64,000 nt of DNA from Hypericum androsaemum. Lineage: Eukaryota > Streptophyta > Magnoliopsida > Malpighiales > Hypericaceae. This document shows positions 24,872 through 37,247 of this stretch, piece after piece. The stretch covers positions 12,577,141 through 12,641,140 of the forward strand of contig OZ023198.1 in assembly GCA_963995505.1 (NCBI GenBank). The letters run 5' to 3'. The notes beneath the pieces are model-generated. The model had not been told where the DNA came from, made no database searches, and saw only the letters and a program-made list of their open reading frames with translations. A program made the position numbers and the translations under genes. Within the stretch, counting starts at the first letter, position 1. Each line of letters begins with the position of its first letter.

Positions 24872-27800
24872 ATGCCCAAACTCGCCGAAACCTACGCGTG
24901 CGCCCCGTCGACGGAGCGCGGCCGCGGGATCCTCATCTCCGGCCACCCGAAGACCAACGTCATCCTCTACACCAACGGCCGCTCCGTCCTCCTCTTCAAC
25001 CTCGACGACCCGCTCGACGTGTCCGTGTACGGCGAGCACGGGTACCCGGCCACCGCCGCCCGGTTCTCCCCTAACGGAGAGTGGATCGCCTCCGCCGACG
25101 CCTCCGGGACCGTCCGGATCTGGGGAGCCTACAACGACCACGTCCTCAAGAAGGAGTTCAAGGTCCTCTCCGGCCGGATCGACGACCTCCAGTGGTCCCC
25201 CGATGGGATGCGGATTGTCGCCTCCGGCGACGGCAAGGGGAAGTCCCTCGTCCGTGCTTTTATGTGAGCTTTCCCCTTTCGATTTTTTTTTAAATATTTC
25301 TGTTTTTGGAAATTTTCTTTTGTTTTTTTGATTGTGGATGTTTTGTGCGCCGAGGGGGATAGGTGGGATTCGGGGACGAATGTAGGGGAGTTCGATGGCC
25401 ACTCGAGGAGAGTGCTGAGCTGCGCGTTTAAGCCGACGAGGCCGTTCCGGATCGCCACGTGTGGTGAGGATTTCCTGGTTAATTTCTACGAAGGGCCGCC
25501 TTTCAAGTTCAAGCTCTCTCACAGGTGACTGACTATTCATTGTGTTCTATTTTGCTTTTATACTATGTGAGTTTGTGCAGTTACGATTTAGCTATTGCAG
25601 ACGGAATAGATGCAAATGGATGCGCTCTTGCATTGCTGCGATCTTGGACTGTGAATGTTGTTGGAGCCGAAGCTTCTTAGCTCGTTTGAGTTCTCTTTTT
25701 CGGGTTTACTAATCAGGACGAGTGCTAAGTTCGAAGGAGATTGGAGTGAGCTAGAGTTTTTTTTCTGCATGGTTATCACTTGTTTGGTTGCACATTAGTG
25801 GTCCTCTCCTATGCTGCTTCCTGTGTCTTGAGTGAATACTAGTGCTTGGTGGCTGTAGGATCTTTCGGGATTCCCTCACCTGCAATGAATTATTACTGGC
25901 AGTGGGCTTTGGAGAATAGATGAATTTCGCTCTGATTTGTGAGATGCTTTGAATTTCATTTGCAGGGACCATTCGAATTTTGTCAATTGCTTAAGATTCT
26001 CACCCGATGGTAGCAAATTCATTACTGTAAGTTCTGATAAGAAGGGAATATTATTTGATGGAAAATCTGGAGAGAAGATTGGAGAGTTGTCATCTGAAGA
26101 TGGCCACAAGGGAAGCATTTATGCTGTCAGCTGGAGTCCAGATAGTAAGCAGGTATTGTAATTTGATTCTGCGGAAACTTTTGGTTCCAATTCTTCTCTT
26201 GCGGTGCCCATCCTGTGACGTTTTCTATTAGCTGAAATGAATGAACATTCATCAATTTTGCATTGACATCCATGGGTGAACAATTTTGTAGGTGTTGACT
26301 GTTTCTGCTGACAAGTCAGCAAAGATATGGGAGATATCTGATGATGGAAGTGGAAAAGTGAAGAAAACCTTGACTTCTTCCGGCTCTGGAGGGGTGGAAG
26401 ATATGTTGGTTGGTTGTCTTTGGCAGAATGATCATCTTGTCACTGTTTCTCTCGGAGGTACACTTAGAATTTTCTCAGCAAGTGACCTCGACAAAGCTCC
26501 ACGGGAAGTTTCTGGGCATATAAAGAACGTTTCTTCACTTTCTGTGCTTAAGAATGTGCCGAAGACTATATTCTCCTGCAGCTATGATGGTCTTATAGTC
26601 AAATGGGTTCAAGGCACTGGATATAGTCGTAAATTACTGAGGAAAGAGAATACTCAAATCAAATGCTTATCCGCTGTTGAAGAAGAACTCGTCGCATCTG
26701 GTTTTGACAATAAGGTAGATTGGGTTGATACTTTACTCGCCAATCACCGAGTTAGTGTACATCTGCATTGTATAGTTTACATATGGGGTGAAATAAACTG
26801 CTGATGTTTGGAGGAATAACGCGAATAGTTTGTGTCTCAGCTGCGAGTGCAAGACAAGGTTTAGTAACCAATTAGAGAAATGTTGTAACGAAGTTTCTCC
26901 ACTTCCATTGTTTTTTTTTTCCACCGTTTATCTTGGACCTTTTCCTGTCACGATATTCACACAACAGTTATCAGCATGAAGTCACCTTCTTCTGTATGTA
27001 TATACGGAAAATATAACCGACTGACATTTGTTGTTATTCGCCACCAGATATGGAGAATTCAGCTTCAGGGAGATCAATGTGGAAATTCTGAATTCGTTGA
27101 CATTGGCAGTCAACCAAAGGATTTGAGTCTTGCTCTTAACTGTCCTGAACTTGCTCTGATCGCAATTGATTCTGGAGTGGTCATACTTCGTGGAACTAAA
27201 GTCGTATCAACAGTCAGTCTTGGCTTTGTGGCGACAGCCGTTGCGGTTGCACCTGATGGCCAAGAAGCAATTCTAGGAAGTCAAGATGGCAAGCTGCACA
27301 TCTATTCTATTGCAGGTGACACACTTACTGAAGAAGCAGTGCTGGAGAAGCATCGTGGTGCTGTCAGTGTGATACGCTATTCTCCGGATGTTTCAATGTT
27401 TGCTTCCGGGGACGGAAACAGAGAAGCAATAGTGTGGGATCGTGCGTCACGAGAGGTAGTCATTGTTATTACTTTTGATGTTAGAACTGTTTGTTATTCG
27501 TTCGTCATTTTAGCTAGAATCTTAGTTTGAGCTCTCCGTCCTTTTTGAAGAAACTGGTCGTCTAGACTCTTGGGGGTAGAGGTGAAATCCACCCTCTTGC
27601 CGTCCTCTGTATTGTGAAATCTTATCCTGATTTTTCTCTCGTAGGTGAAACTTAAGAACATGCTGTACCATAGCGCCCGCATAAATTGCCTCGCCTGGTC
27701 TCCTGACAACACCATGGTTGCTACTGGATCCCTTGACACCAGTGTCATTATATATGAAATCGACAAGCCTGCATCCAACCGAATGACCATCAAGACTGCT

Positions 27801-27902
27801 CACCTGGGTGGAGTTTACGGACTAACTTTCACCGATTCCCAGAGCATCGTAAGTTCCGGCGAGGATGCTTGTGTACGTGTTTGGAGGCTACCCAAGCAGT
27901 AA
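24872..27902 (+). CDS. AIP1: Actin-interacting protein 1 (WD40 repeat)
   Basis: Works with ADF/cofilin in the cytoplasm to disassemble actin filaments. Six exons: 24872-25263, 25363-25524, 25966-26152, 26292-26714, 27048-27455, 27645-27902; all phases join and give 609 residues, the normal length. WD40 repeats run along the whole protein and should form two beta-propellers: for example [62 protein letters not shown] and [21 protein letters not shown]. It ends in [13 protein letters not shown]. Exon 1 is strongly GC-rich, as in the GPI-protein gene, and the later exons are not. Closest memory match is plant AIP1-1/AIP1-2 (At2g01330/At3g18060). The gene appears intact. Confidence 0.92.
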
Positions 27903-29088
27903 CACCCGCAAATGGTGCACTCTTGGTAAATAACGAAGCTCGAGCATTCCTTTAGCATTTCCTTGATTGGAAATTGACTGAACTGAGAGCTATTCGTTCG
28001 GCTGTCTCGTTTCTGTTCAATGGAGCATGGAGGTATTCCCAGTGCTTCGTCCCACGCATTCCTTCTTCGTTTTAGTTCAAGGGAGATACAATGGCGTGGG
28101 CGTATATCTCGGTATTTGCCATTTCCAGGTTTGTTTCTTTGAGGCTTCAAAGCTGTTAAACGTTGTGTTTTTCCTTAAATTTGTGATCATTTTCGATGTT
28201 AATCATGTGTTCCAAGAGCGGTACTTTCCTTAGCAGCTAACTTCTATGAGTTAGCAGAATGTCTTCGCATTCTTCTCTCTTGAGGTGATTATCTATTTTA
28301 TTGAATATTTGGCTTTAAACTAATTCTCTTCTATTTCACTGAGTATCTAGATATTAGATAGTGTCGAAGAATCTCGTATTAAAAGTGGAAGATTGTTGGG
28401 CGGAATATTATGAAAGAATTTTATCTATGGCCGGTTAATATTACTCGATGGAACAAGAGGCGAAATCAAAACATATTTTGGCATGTTTTGATCAATCGAG
28501 AGGTATCGAGTTTGAATTCTTTGAAATACAGTAATGTTAGATGCTTGTTGGAGAAATTTGTTACTCTGCAAAAAAATTTATTCGACTCAAATTTTTATTA
28601 ATCAATCCAATAAATATCCGAATTTGAACGTCGAGCAATTATTTCTGGATATGAGTCCAAAATTGTTCCGGACCGTGGACCATAATAAAAAAAAAGGGAG
28701 GACACTTTTTGGACCATCAATAGCCTTCAACTTGGACAACATTCCAATCAAAATTATGGGCATCCGGCATCCCACGAGGGAATAATATGTAGTGCCAGTC
28801 TCAGTCCAGTTGTCAGCTGAGTTTCCTCTCTTCGAGATTAAAAAAACCCCAATTTCAAGATAATAATAATTTCCATTAATATTCGAAATAACAAAGGCGA
28901 TAAGGTAATGTAGCTGATCTATTATTAAATTTCTAAAACATGAAATTACCCCATTTATAATCCTAAACTAATTAGTTTTTTTTAATTATCGAGCCTGACG
29001 TACATTGACCCACAATATCGGTAATTCCACTAGAGTTTTGTTTGGGCGGTATACGAGTTCTATTAAAATTGTACTAGGGTTGTGTTCT
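27903..29088. other. AIP1 3' flank and AT-rich spacer
   Basis: Begins with the likely AIP1 3' UTR. Short open frames at 28027-28785 have no recognisable domain. No mobile element was identified before the SINE at 29089. Confidence 0.4.
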
Positions 29089-29244
29089 TTTTCCTACAAA
29101 TACACTTTTTTTTGGTGAAATTTAAATTGTTTCCATAATTTCGGATCTTAGACGGTTATGGGATTCGATCCTCCCACCTCATGTTTAAAAACTGACACCG
29201 TATCCATCAGACCATACATGAGTTAATTTTCCTACAAATACACT
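29089..29244 (-). mobile_element. tRNA-derived SINE with 18-bp target-site duplication
   Basis: The body 29107-29226 (120 bp) is flanked by a perfect 18-bp direct repeat, ttttcctacaaatacact, at 29089-29106 and 29227-29244. On the minus strand it has an A-box-like TGGTCTGATGG (about 29204-29214), a B-box-like GGATCGAATCC (about 29162-29172) and a 3' A run. Head with Pol III boxes, A-tail and long duplication together define a SINE. The perfect duplication suggests a fairly recent insertion. Confidence 0.82.
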
Positions 29245-30045
29245 ATGGTATCACTATAATCGTATATCTTGAGAACTGGCTCATTTGACAAAATTGGATT
29301 AACTAATTTGGTGTCTTTGATTGTTTTCATTCTTTCTTTTCCATAATGAAAATCTATTTCTAACAGTTTCATCTTATTTACAAATAAATTTTACAATAAT
29401 ATCATTTTGAATTTTACCTCTCCAAAAAAAAATTTTGGAAATTTATTTACGAATGAAATAGTTTTTGAAAAAAATTGACTCTTTTTGGTTGTCCATGAAA
29501 TTAATATACATATATATTATTTACTTTGATAAAATTTGCTCTAGTTTTAATAAAATTCACACAACTTGAACATTCAGATTTGGAAATTAGTTCCACGATC
29601 CAACCAAACATGAGCATGTAAGTATTTAGAGATAACGTTTTTTTAACCAACCAAACCTGAGTAAATAATTTTACAAATATATTCTAGTAAATGAAATCCG
29701 TCTCTAACCATATATACCCTAAAAGACCAGATAAGGAGCAGATGTAAATATATCCGTTTGGTGACAGCATTATAGACAACTAATTTGGAAAGGAATAGAC
29801 AAGTAGGATTAGCTTTTAAATTGAACATTAGTAAATTGTTATTATTATTTTTGTGGTTTCTATGGTTGCTATCCTATTATTATTATTTTTTAGCAAGTAA
29901 CACGAACATTCGTTCCATGTTGGTTCCTTGTCTAAATGGTGCTTATTCACATTTGAGAAACACGTGGACCATATCAACAAAGTCTTAACAAAACCTAAAC
30001 GCCAAATCAAATACTGATATACCATCTACCATATCAACACAAAGT
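29245..30045. other. AT-rich spacer
   Basis: No coding sequence recognised. Near 29965-30060 two loosely similar A/C-rich pieces (accatatcaac, aagtct, aaacc, ccaaat) look like a short imperfect tandem duplication. Confidence 0.35.
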
Positions 30046-30480
30046 CTAACACCAAACCAAATGCCGTATCAATCCGCAAACACTTACTTGTATAACATGA
30101 CAACAACCAAAACAAGCACGACGACAATGAAAAAAAATAACAAGGATGATTTTCTCTCCCCTTCCGATGTAGCGATCACCGGCTTGGAGGTTTGTCCTGG
30201 CAAGAAAATGTCTCAGCTGTCGAGCCGTGATGACTCTCAGTAACGTCGTCACGATCATAGTCTGAAGAGTCGTCCTCTTGAAGAGGCTCATAGCCATGGC
30301 AGAAAATACCACAATCAGGCACGCAACGTAAAACTAGAGGTCAGTTTTTTCATCCTGAGCTGGAAGAGAGGCCAACGAAGAAAAGTAATAGCCGACAGTT
30401 CTTGGAGCAGTTGCCGAGAAAGCCGTACCAGATGCCAGGGGAGAGATGAAGCTGGTATCTTCATTTTCGAAAATGGCGGC
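30046..30480 (-). pseudogene. Unidentified coding-like fragment
   Basis: The minus strand reads in a protein-like way: a small-residue-rich segment with SPLASGTAFSATAP, a stop after about 40 residues (near 30335), then in the same frame a hydrophobic stretch LIVVFSAMAMSLFKR. Base composition is less AT-rich than the surroundings. I do not recognise the family. It may be a captured or decayed exon of a membrane protein, or chance. Confidence 0.3.
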
Positions 30481-32019
30481 TAGAGAATTTGATAATACAT
30501 ACTTATCACATTATATATTATCATAAACCTAATACAATTGAGAGGTTTGTATAATTCTTTCAATCAACATTGTGTAAATCTAATACTAAATTTAATTTTG
30601 CTTCCTGAGTTTTGATTAACTAATTAGAAATGTTATTATATTTACTTATTTTTCAGAAAAAATTTCATTGTATTTCTTTTGTGAGAATTTTTCTTTGTGA
30701 ATTTTGGTGTCTCTTCTTGTGAGAATATTTTCTCATTCTATTTTTATGTTTTTTTGCAAATCTATATTCTCGATCTACCTATTATTACATCTACACTATG
30801 TGAAAATTTATGCTGTTTTAGATAAGATCTGAGTTAAAAATGGATTATGGAGATCAGAGTATCATCTAAAAAATAAAAAATTATTACAGTAAAAATTGAA
30901 CCGACTAATACAAATTGAGTAGGATGGCAAAACTCTATTTAATACTATTATATCCTCGATGACTCAAATTTGAGATTTCTTGGTTACATCATTATAAAAA
31001 AAATTATACATTAAATATTGGGACAAATTTCATCAACAAATTTACTAAATTTCTATGAAAAAATCTTGCCAATTTCAATCGAAATCTTTGCCATAGATTC
31101 TCGATAACCGAGAATAACATGGATATATGAGTAAGCCAATTCATATACAACAACCTTCCTCGATTAAAGAGACAAATAAATAAATAATTAACTACTATAC
31201 TCAGAGAGCCAAACAAATCTCTATATTGGACAAATTTCATCAACAAATATTGGGACAAATTTCATCAACAAATTTACTAGAGTTCTATGAAAAAATCTTG
31301 TCAATTTCAATTGAAATCTTTTGCATATATTCTTGATAACGGAAAATAACATGAATATAATAGCAAGCCAATTCATATCAAACAACCTTTCTCCATTAAA
31401 GTGACAAAGAAAATAATTAATTAAATAATTAGCTTCTATACTCACAAGTAGAGAGCCAAACAAATCTCTATATGAATCAATACATATATTTTTACATAAT
31501 TTATTAACCATCTTTTTTGTATCGATTTGCTCAACCTCTTCTTTCAAATAAAAATAACTTTTTATATAACACTGCAACAACAAATTGAGCTCCTCTGTGA
31601 TTATTAAAAAAATTTCGTATGCATCTTACGTCTTTTATTATACCTACTTTACTTGCAATTTTTTGGAAAGTCCAAGCTCAACATTTTGAACTCGAAGTCC
31701 ATCTATTCTATATGTCTGACGAATATAAGAACAGTAATTAATAATACTATTATCAATCTTATAAAATTTTCCAAAAAAATCTCTAAGACTATATTTATTC
31801 GCAACTCAACTTAACCTTATAATAAACAATTAAGTTTTCTCTAATCTATAATTAATTTCTATACAAATACAAAGTTAAAATTAAAATTAATATTAACTGG
31901 CTATTATTATCATTATACATAAGTAAACTTAAGTGACAAGAAAATCAACCTCCATGAATAATAAACTGTTAATTTCATTAGGCAACAAAAGTCTCAAAAA
32001 AGAGCTATATTCCCACACT

Positions 32020-32400
32020 CTATGAGAAATTTTTTGGCAACATATCAATTAACAAACAATCAATGAGAAAATCAGAAAAAGTATGGTGCATGATTGTGAC
32101 CTTTAATTTTGTGCCATCCAAATAAGTCTTGCGCGTAATCTTTGTCAACTCCAACCGGTAGCTTATGATATCAACTCCAGTCACGTAGTTTGGCATGGCC
32201 TGGAGAATGATGAATGCATCAAACCCGTAGAGATGGAGGGCTAGGTAGCTAGTGAACACGAGAATGACACAATCCCCCACCTTGATGGAAACTGATGACA
32301 ACATGTGAGAAAATGAAAAACTATTTTTTTTAAGGTGGGGATCACACAGGTGGCTTGCAATATAAACCACTTAAGTTCTTCAATAGTCAGCGAGTGACAT
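32020..32400 (-). pseudogene. Degenerate coding-like fragment, copy with internal deletion
   Basis: The minus-strand frame gives SSVSIKVGDCVILVFTSY, LHLYGFDA, then QAMPNYVTGVDIISYRLEL. It parallels the copy at 33330-33976 but goes from the FDA block straight to the IILQAMPN block, lacking about 240 bp. The shared reading in two diverged copies hints at a once-coding origin. Family unknown. Confidence 0.35.
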
Positions 32401-33329
32401 CAAAATTGGTATGCTCTGCAGAGTACATCACATTTATTTTCATATCATCTGTCGAAAATTTCACATAAAAAATTTGAAACACTTTGCAACAGCCAATCAA
32501 ATCATTGTGACAAATTTCATCAACAAATATTAGGATAAATTTTATTAACAAATTTTCTAGATTTTTTATGGAAAAATCTTGCCAATTTTAATTGAAATCT
32601 TTGGCATAGATTCTTGATAACTGAGAATAACATGGATATATTAGTAAGCCAATCCATATCAAACAACCTTCCTCGATTAAACTGACAAAAAATAATTAAT
32701 TAAATAATTAGATTCTATAATCACAAGTAGAGAGCCAAACAAATCTCTATATGAATCAATACATATATTTTTACATAATTTATTAATCAATTTTTTTTTA
32801 TCGATTTGCTCAACCTCTTCTTTCACATAAAAATTTGAAAGTTTTTGCATAACACTGCAATAACAATCTGAGAGCTACTTTGTGATTATTAAGAATTTTG
32901 TGTGTGCATCTTAAGTCTTCTATTATACCTATTTTTCTTGTAATTTTTTGAAAAGTCCAAGCTCAACATTTTCAACTCGAAGTCCATATATTCTATATCT
33001 CTGATGAATATTAGAACAGTAATTAATAATACTATTATCAATCTTATAAATTTTTCCAGAAAAATCTCTAAGACTATATTTATTCGCAACTCAATTAACC
33101 TTCTAATAAATAATTAAGTTCAATGATCCATAATTAATTCCTATACAAATAAAAAGTTAAAATTAATATTAAAATTAATATTGACTAGCTATTATTATCA
33201 TTATTACACAAGTAAACTTAAGTGACAAGAAAATTAACCTCCATGAATAATAAACTGCTAATTTGAGTAGGCAACAAAAGTCTCAAGAAAGAGCTATATT
33301 GTCACATTTTATGAGAAATTTTTTAGCAA

Positions 33330-33976
33330 CATATCAATCAACAAACAATCAGTGAGAAAATCAGAAAAAGTACGGTGCATGATTGTGACCTTTAATTTTT
33401 TGCCATCCAAATAAGTCTAACGTGTAACCCTTGCCAACTCCAACCGGTAGCTTATGATATCAACTCCATTCACGTAGTTCGGCATGGCCTGGAGAATGAT
33501 GGTGGAGCCATTATCTATGCCACATTGACTCAAATTCTTAATTCTTTTATTGCAAAGGGAAAAACCATCAAACATGAGCAGCTGGCCATGGTCTAGGATG
33601 TAAGTCACTGACTTAAGCAGCCACATTAATAGCTTAACTGTAGAGTTGAGAGATATAGTTATAGGTATCGTCTCATCACAAAAATTGCTATAATCTTGTC
33701 ATTTCCCTTCATTTATGGTGATATGTGAGCGATAAATCGATGCATCAAACCCGTAGAGATGCAGGGGTGGGTAGCCAGTGAACACAAGAATGACATAATC
33801 CCCCACCTCGATGGCAACTGACGACAACATGTGAAAAAATGAAAAACGTATTGCCTTTTTAATGTGGGGATTACACTGGTGGCTTGCAACATAACCCACT
33901 TCAGTTCTTCAATAGTCAAGCCGAGCGACATCAAAATTGGTATGCTATGCATCCAGTACATCACATTTATTTTCAT
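33330..33976 (-). pseudogene. Degenerate coding-like fragment with a ubiquitin-like segment
   Basis: Minus-strand pieces in shifting frames: an N-terminal SLGLTIEELKW, then VGDYVILVFTGYPPLHLYGF, then LLMFDGFSLCNKRIKNLSQC with GIDNGSTIILQA, then GVDIISYRLELARVTR. The LLMFDG...GSTIIL part resembles the second half of ubiquitin-like folds (hydrophobic strand, short turn, ending in STIIL). Several frame breaks make it a pseudogene. The ubiquitin-like reading is inference only. Confidence 0.35.
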
Positions 33977-34300
33977 ATCATCTGTTCAAAATTTCACATA
34001 AAAAATTTGGAACACTTTGCAATAGCCAACCTAAGCTCCTCTGCGATTATCAATAATCATCGTATGCAACTTAAATCTTTTGTTACGCCTACATTTCTTG
34101 TAATTTTTTGGAAATTTCAAGCCGAGCATTCTGATTTCAATACGAAGTCCATATATTCTATATCTCTGACGAATATAAAACAAGAAAATTCATGCTACCA
34201 TTATCAATCTTATAAATCTTTCTATAAATATTTCGAAGACTATATTTATCTTCAACCTTATTTTCTAATAAATATTTATTTCTCGCATCCACATACACAA

Positions 34301-35155
34301 ATTACAACCCAACCTTACTTAAACTCTTTTATATTTTATCACACACTATCCCAACCTAATATATATTTTTTTTCATTTTAGTTATCTATAATCAATTTAG
34401 TTATTATCCAAAGCAGTGATTTTTTAATTATTCAAGTTGGGTAGAGAGGAAATAAAATTTCAGAATGATATCGAATGTTTAACGAACTATATTAAAGTTG
34501 CAGTATTTTAATTATTCACAACAATCCAACTTGGAAATGCAACAACCGGATTGGTGACATTGGGTTGGTTAGCTAATCGATGTCACCAACCCTTTTTCAC
34601 ATTTTAATTTTTTTTTCAAAAAATTTATTGTCTTATTGACAACCAATTGTCGAGCGTTTTGAATAAAATTGGTCTAATAGACCTCTTCCAGGAAAAACTC
34701 TTATAGACCTATTTCTCTTTCTGATCCATGTAATTTTAACTTCATTTACATGCTTCATCTTTCATTTTATCAATGGGGGAGTTTTGGTGATGCAACAAAT
34801 GTACTTACTGTTGGTAGAGCATCAAATGCTAGTAAGTTTTCCATATATGCCCATCAAAATGCAAAATATTATTAATTGAATGCTCATTGAGAATTGTTGA
34901 AAATCATAAAAATATCAAGTATGAGAAACGAACTAAATTAATTAATTAAGCTGTTAAGTACTAGAAGCACATGATTAGGCATGGACAAGGTAATAAATAA
35001 AATATTGAAAATAAAGTTAGAGATAAAAGGGTCTCGAGTTATAAGGGGCTAGAAAATAAGTGGCGCTAAGATGCGATGTTTGTATTTAGAAAAACAAAGG
35101 CCAGAGATGGTTGTGTTATTTTCAAGTTATGGACCTTTGTTTTTGTTTGTTTGTA
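34301..35155. other. AT-rich spacer with one hairpin
   Basis: No gene seen. A 10-bp inverted repeat, ttggtgacat (34551-34560) and atgtcaccaa (34580-34589), can fold with a 19-base loop. Confidence 0.4.
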
Positions 35156-35284
35156 AAGTCAATTTACATTTTTTTTGAAAGGTAAATTTTTTACACCGCG
35201 TCGGGGTTTGAACCCTGGACCTCCTAGAAATAGTACACTCCTTGTACCGCTAGGGTAAATACCCTTTGGTAAGTCAATTTACAT
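35156..35284 (-). mobile_element. tRNA-derived SINE, second family, 14-bp duplication
   Basis: The body 35170-35270 lies between direct repeats aagtcaatttacat at 35156-35169 and 35271-35284. On the minus strand it has a near-perfect B box GGTTCAAACC (35205-35214) and an A-box-like CCCTAGCGGTA (35245-35255), and ends in an A run. The sequence differs from the SINE at 29 kb, so it is another family. Confidence 0.8.
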
Positions 35285-36449
35285 ATGAGGACAAGATGAA
35301 TGTGTATAACAAATAGTAGATTGATAAAGTTAATTTTCCAAAATAAAAGACCGAGATTTGATTATTGGGTTAATGGGTGCCATTCAGACATTTGAGTGGA
35401 TCCAAAGCTTAAAAAATTTGAACTTTTGTTAAAATTTTCTTCTAATTAATTAATATTTATTCAATAAAATTTAAAAATAATTCATGGTTAAAAATATGTA
35501 TAAATGAATAGAACAACTCCATAAGACTTAAATTAGTTGGCCTCCACATTCAACAATTGTTGAACATAAGCACAAAAAGATTGGTAATTGTGAATGTTAC
35601 AATCATAACCATTCCCCTATTGGATAATGATAAGTCATAGATAATAATTCTATAATGCACTAACCCTCAAATTTCTCAAGTTAAAAAATGTGTCTAGAAG
35701 CTCCCTCAACCTATTACACGAGAGATCAACTTAGTAGAGAAGTGGAATAGTTATGACATGGATAAAATAAAAGTTGGTGTCACCTCAACCAGAGAAGTGC
35801 ATTACCCAATCAATTATGGAACATAGGTTATGCTGTATAGAATTTCAAAAAAAAATCAAACTGGCATAAAAAATGGAATAAAATGATTAGATAAATCTAA
35901 AACATGTTTCCATGGGCAATCGACTTGAATATCCCTATGTCATTGTGGAATTGGTTAATGAGTTACGAGAAATGTAAAGAGTCCTCAAAGAACATAGAGA
36001 ACGCAGTCCGAAAAGAAAATGACTAAAGAGCACAGAGAACTCACCCCGAAACTATTATATCAAACTAAGTACTATCTTTCACTTTTTAAAATTAGTCTAA
36101 TACAATTTTTATTCTATTCTTAAATAGAAAAACTCGTGATCGTGGAAGTAAGTATTAATGAGGTTATAAAGGAAAATTCTTGGAGTAAATCTCCGAGTTA
36201 GTTAAGTGAGACTTAGATGAGAGGAAAATGAGAGAAAGACATAATACAAATTAGGAATAAATATAAATTGTAAAGATAATTGAAGGTAACATCATCATAA
36301 ATAAAAATTTCCGTCAAAAAAAATCAATTCAATTTGCACAAAAAATAAAAAATAACATTACAATAATTCAAATTTATATGGATCTATTTTCGTATGAAAC
36401 ATAAAGTTGGACAAAATATGTTATTCTAGTATGTCGTATTGAAAAAATA
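35285..36449. other. AT-rich spacer
   Basis: No coding sequence, RNA gene or clear element. Two similar pieces around 35980-36055 (aaagagcacagagaac / aaagaacatagagaac with aacgcagtccgaaa / actcaccccgaaa) form a short imperfect tandem repeat. Confidence 0.35.
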
Positions 36450-36746
36450 GAAATGTCCACGGGCGGAGCCAGAAAATTTGGGAAGTGAGGGCAATATAAT
36501 TTTTTTCAAAAAGTTCAAACTCGATAACTTATTTGACATTTAGAATACACACTTTCTTGGGCCCCACTAACATATGATAAGTCGGTAATGAGCCATTCTG
36601 GTTTCAATTTTTAGGTTGATTAATTTTTTAGTAGGGTCAATTTCTAATTTTAGTGAGGACATACATTAAAAAATATACCTAGTTATCAAACAAAAAAAAT
36701 TAAGTGGGGCAATTATGTTCAATATGGCTCCGTCCCTGGAAATGTC
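36450..36746. mobile_element. hAT-type MITE with perfect 8-bp duplication
   Basis: A 281-bp element, 36458-36738, starts CACGGGCGGAGCCA and ends TGGCTCCGTCCCTG, giving terminal inverted repeats of about 14 bp with few mismatches. It is flanked by a perfect 8-bp repeat gaaatgtc (36450-36457, 36739-36746), the size produced by hAT transposases. There is no coding capacity, so it is non-autonomous. The GGCGGAGCC end is common in plant hAT MITEs. Confidence 0.82.
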
Positions 36747-37119
36747 ACCTAGTTATACAAAATGACATTATTGTATTGACATAACACAATGTTATTGATA
36801 TCTTGTTCTCAAGAAATCAAGATGAAAATTGGCTCAGAATCGTCTTACTTAATTTTTTAGATATGGATTTAATTATCTTGTATACAGGTCCCATAATAAT
36901 TAATCTAAAATGTGATAATATTCAAATTATTCTTTTAGTATCTCATAGTAATTAATCCAAAATTTGATAATACTCTAAATAAACATTGTCCTTACTAGGT
37001 AGCTCAAATAGGGTAAGTACCATTTAAAAAAAAGTTATTAAATTGTCGTTAGTCGTATTTTGACATGTTTGTAACTTTGTAGCTTAATAATCTTTAGTTT
37101 TGTCCAAGCACGATCTTTT

Positions 37120-37247
37120 AACTTTGATTCCACCTCTACGACTACCCAGGATGTGGGATTAGCAGGAAATAGGTCGTAGGTTTGTTGTTATCTACTTTTT
37201 TCTCTTTTTTATTAATGAATTTCTTTTTTCCAAAAAAAAACTTTGAT
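37120..37247 (+). mobile_element. 5'-truncated LINE 3' end
   Basis: About 105 bp ending in ttattaatgaatttc and an A run (37232-37240). The bases aactttgat precede (37120-37128) and follow the A run (37239-37247), giving a probable 9-bp target-site duplication. It resembles the LINE tail at 2639-2840. Confidence 0.6.

Larger units (their letters stand above)
31010..34300. repeat. AT-rich repeat array with two long units and partial copies
   Basis: Several segments recur in the same orientation. The piece gacaaatttcatcaacaaat with its ~200-bp follow-on is at about 31018, 31252 and 32510. The piece acagtaattaataatacta is near 31728 and 33013, with a divergent version at 34180. The piece tgccatccaaataagtct is near 32112 and 33400. 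The piece acatcacatttattttcat is near 32423 and 33957. This implies two units of about 1.3-1.5 kb plus partial flanking copies. The first unit lacks about 240 bp present in the second. A relative of the opening motif also occurs at 41473, just before the BGLU44-like gene. The element type is unresolved. Confidence 0.6.

Noticed and set aside
24662..25540. 292-codon minus-strand frame over AIP1 exons 1-2
   Set aside because: Low-complexity Gly/Val/Glu-rich reading opposite clear WD40 coding sequence.
29107..29226. tRNA gene
   Set aside because: Has Pol III boxes but no cloverleaf stems; flanking duplication and A tail show a SINE.
34551..34589. Hairpin as a miRNA precursor or terminator
   Set aside because: Stem of only 10 bp and no supporting context; too short for a plant miRNA precursor.
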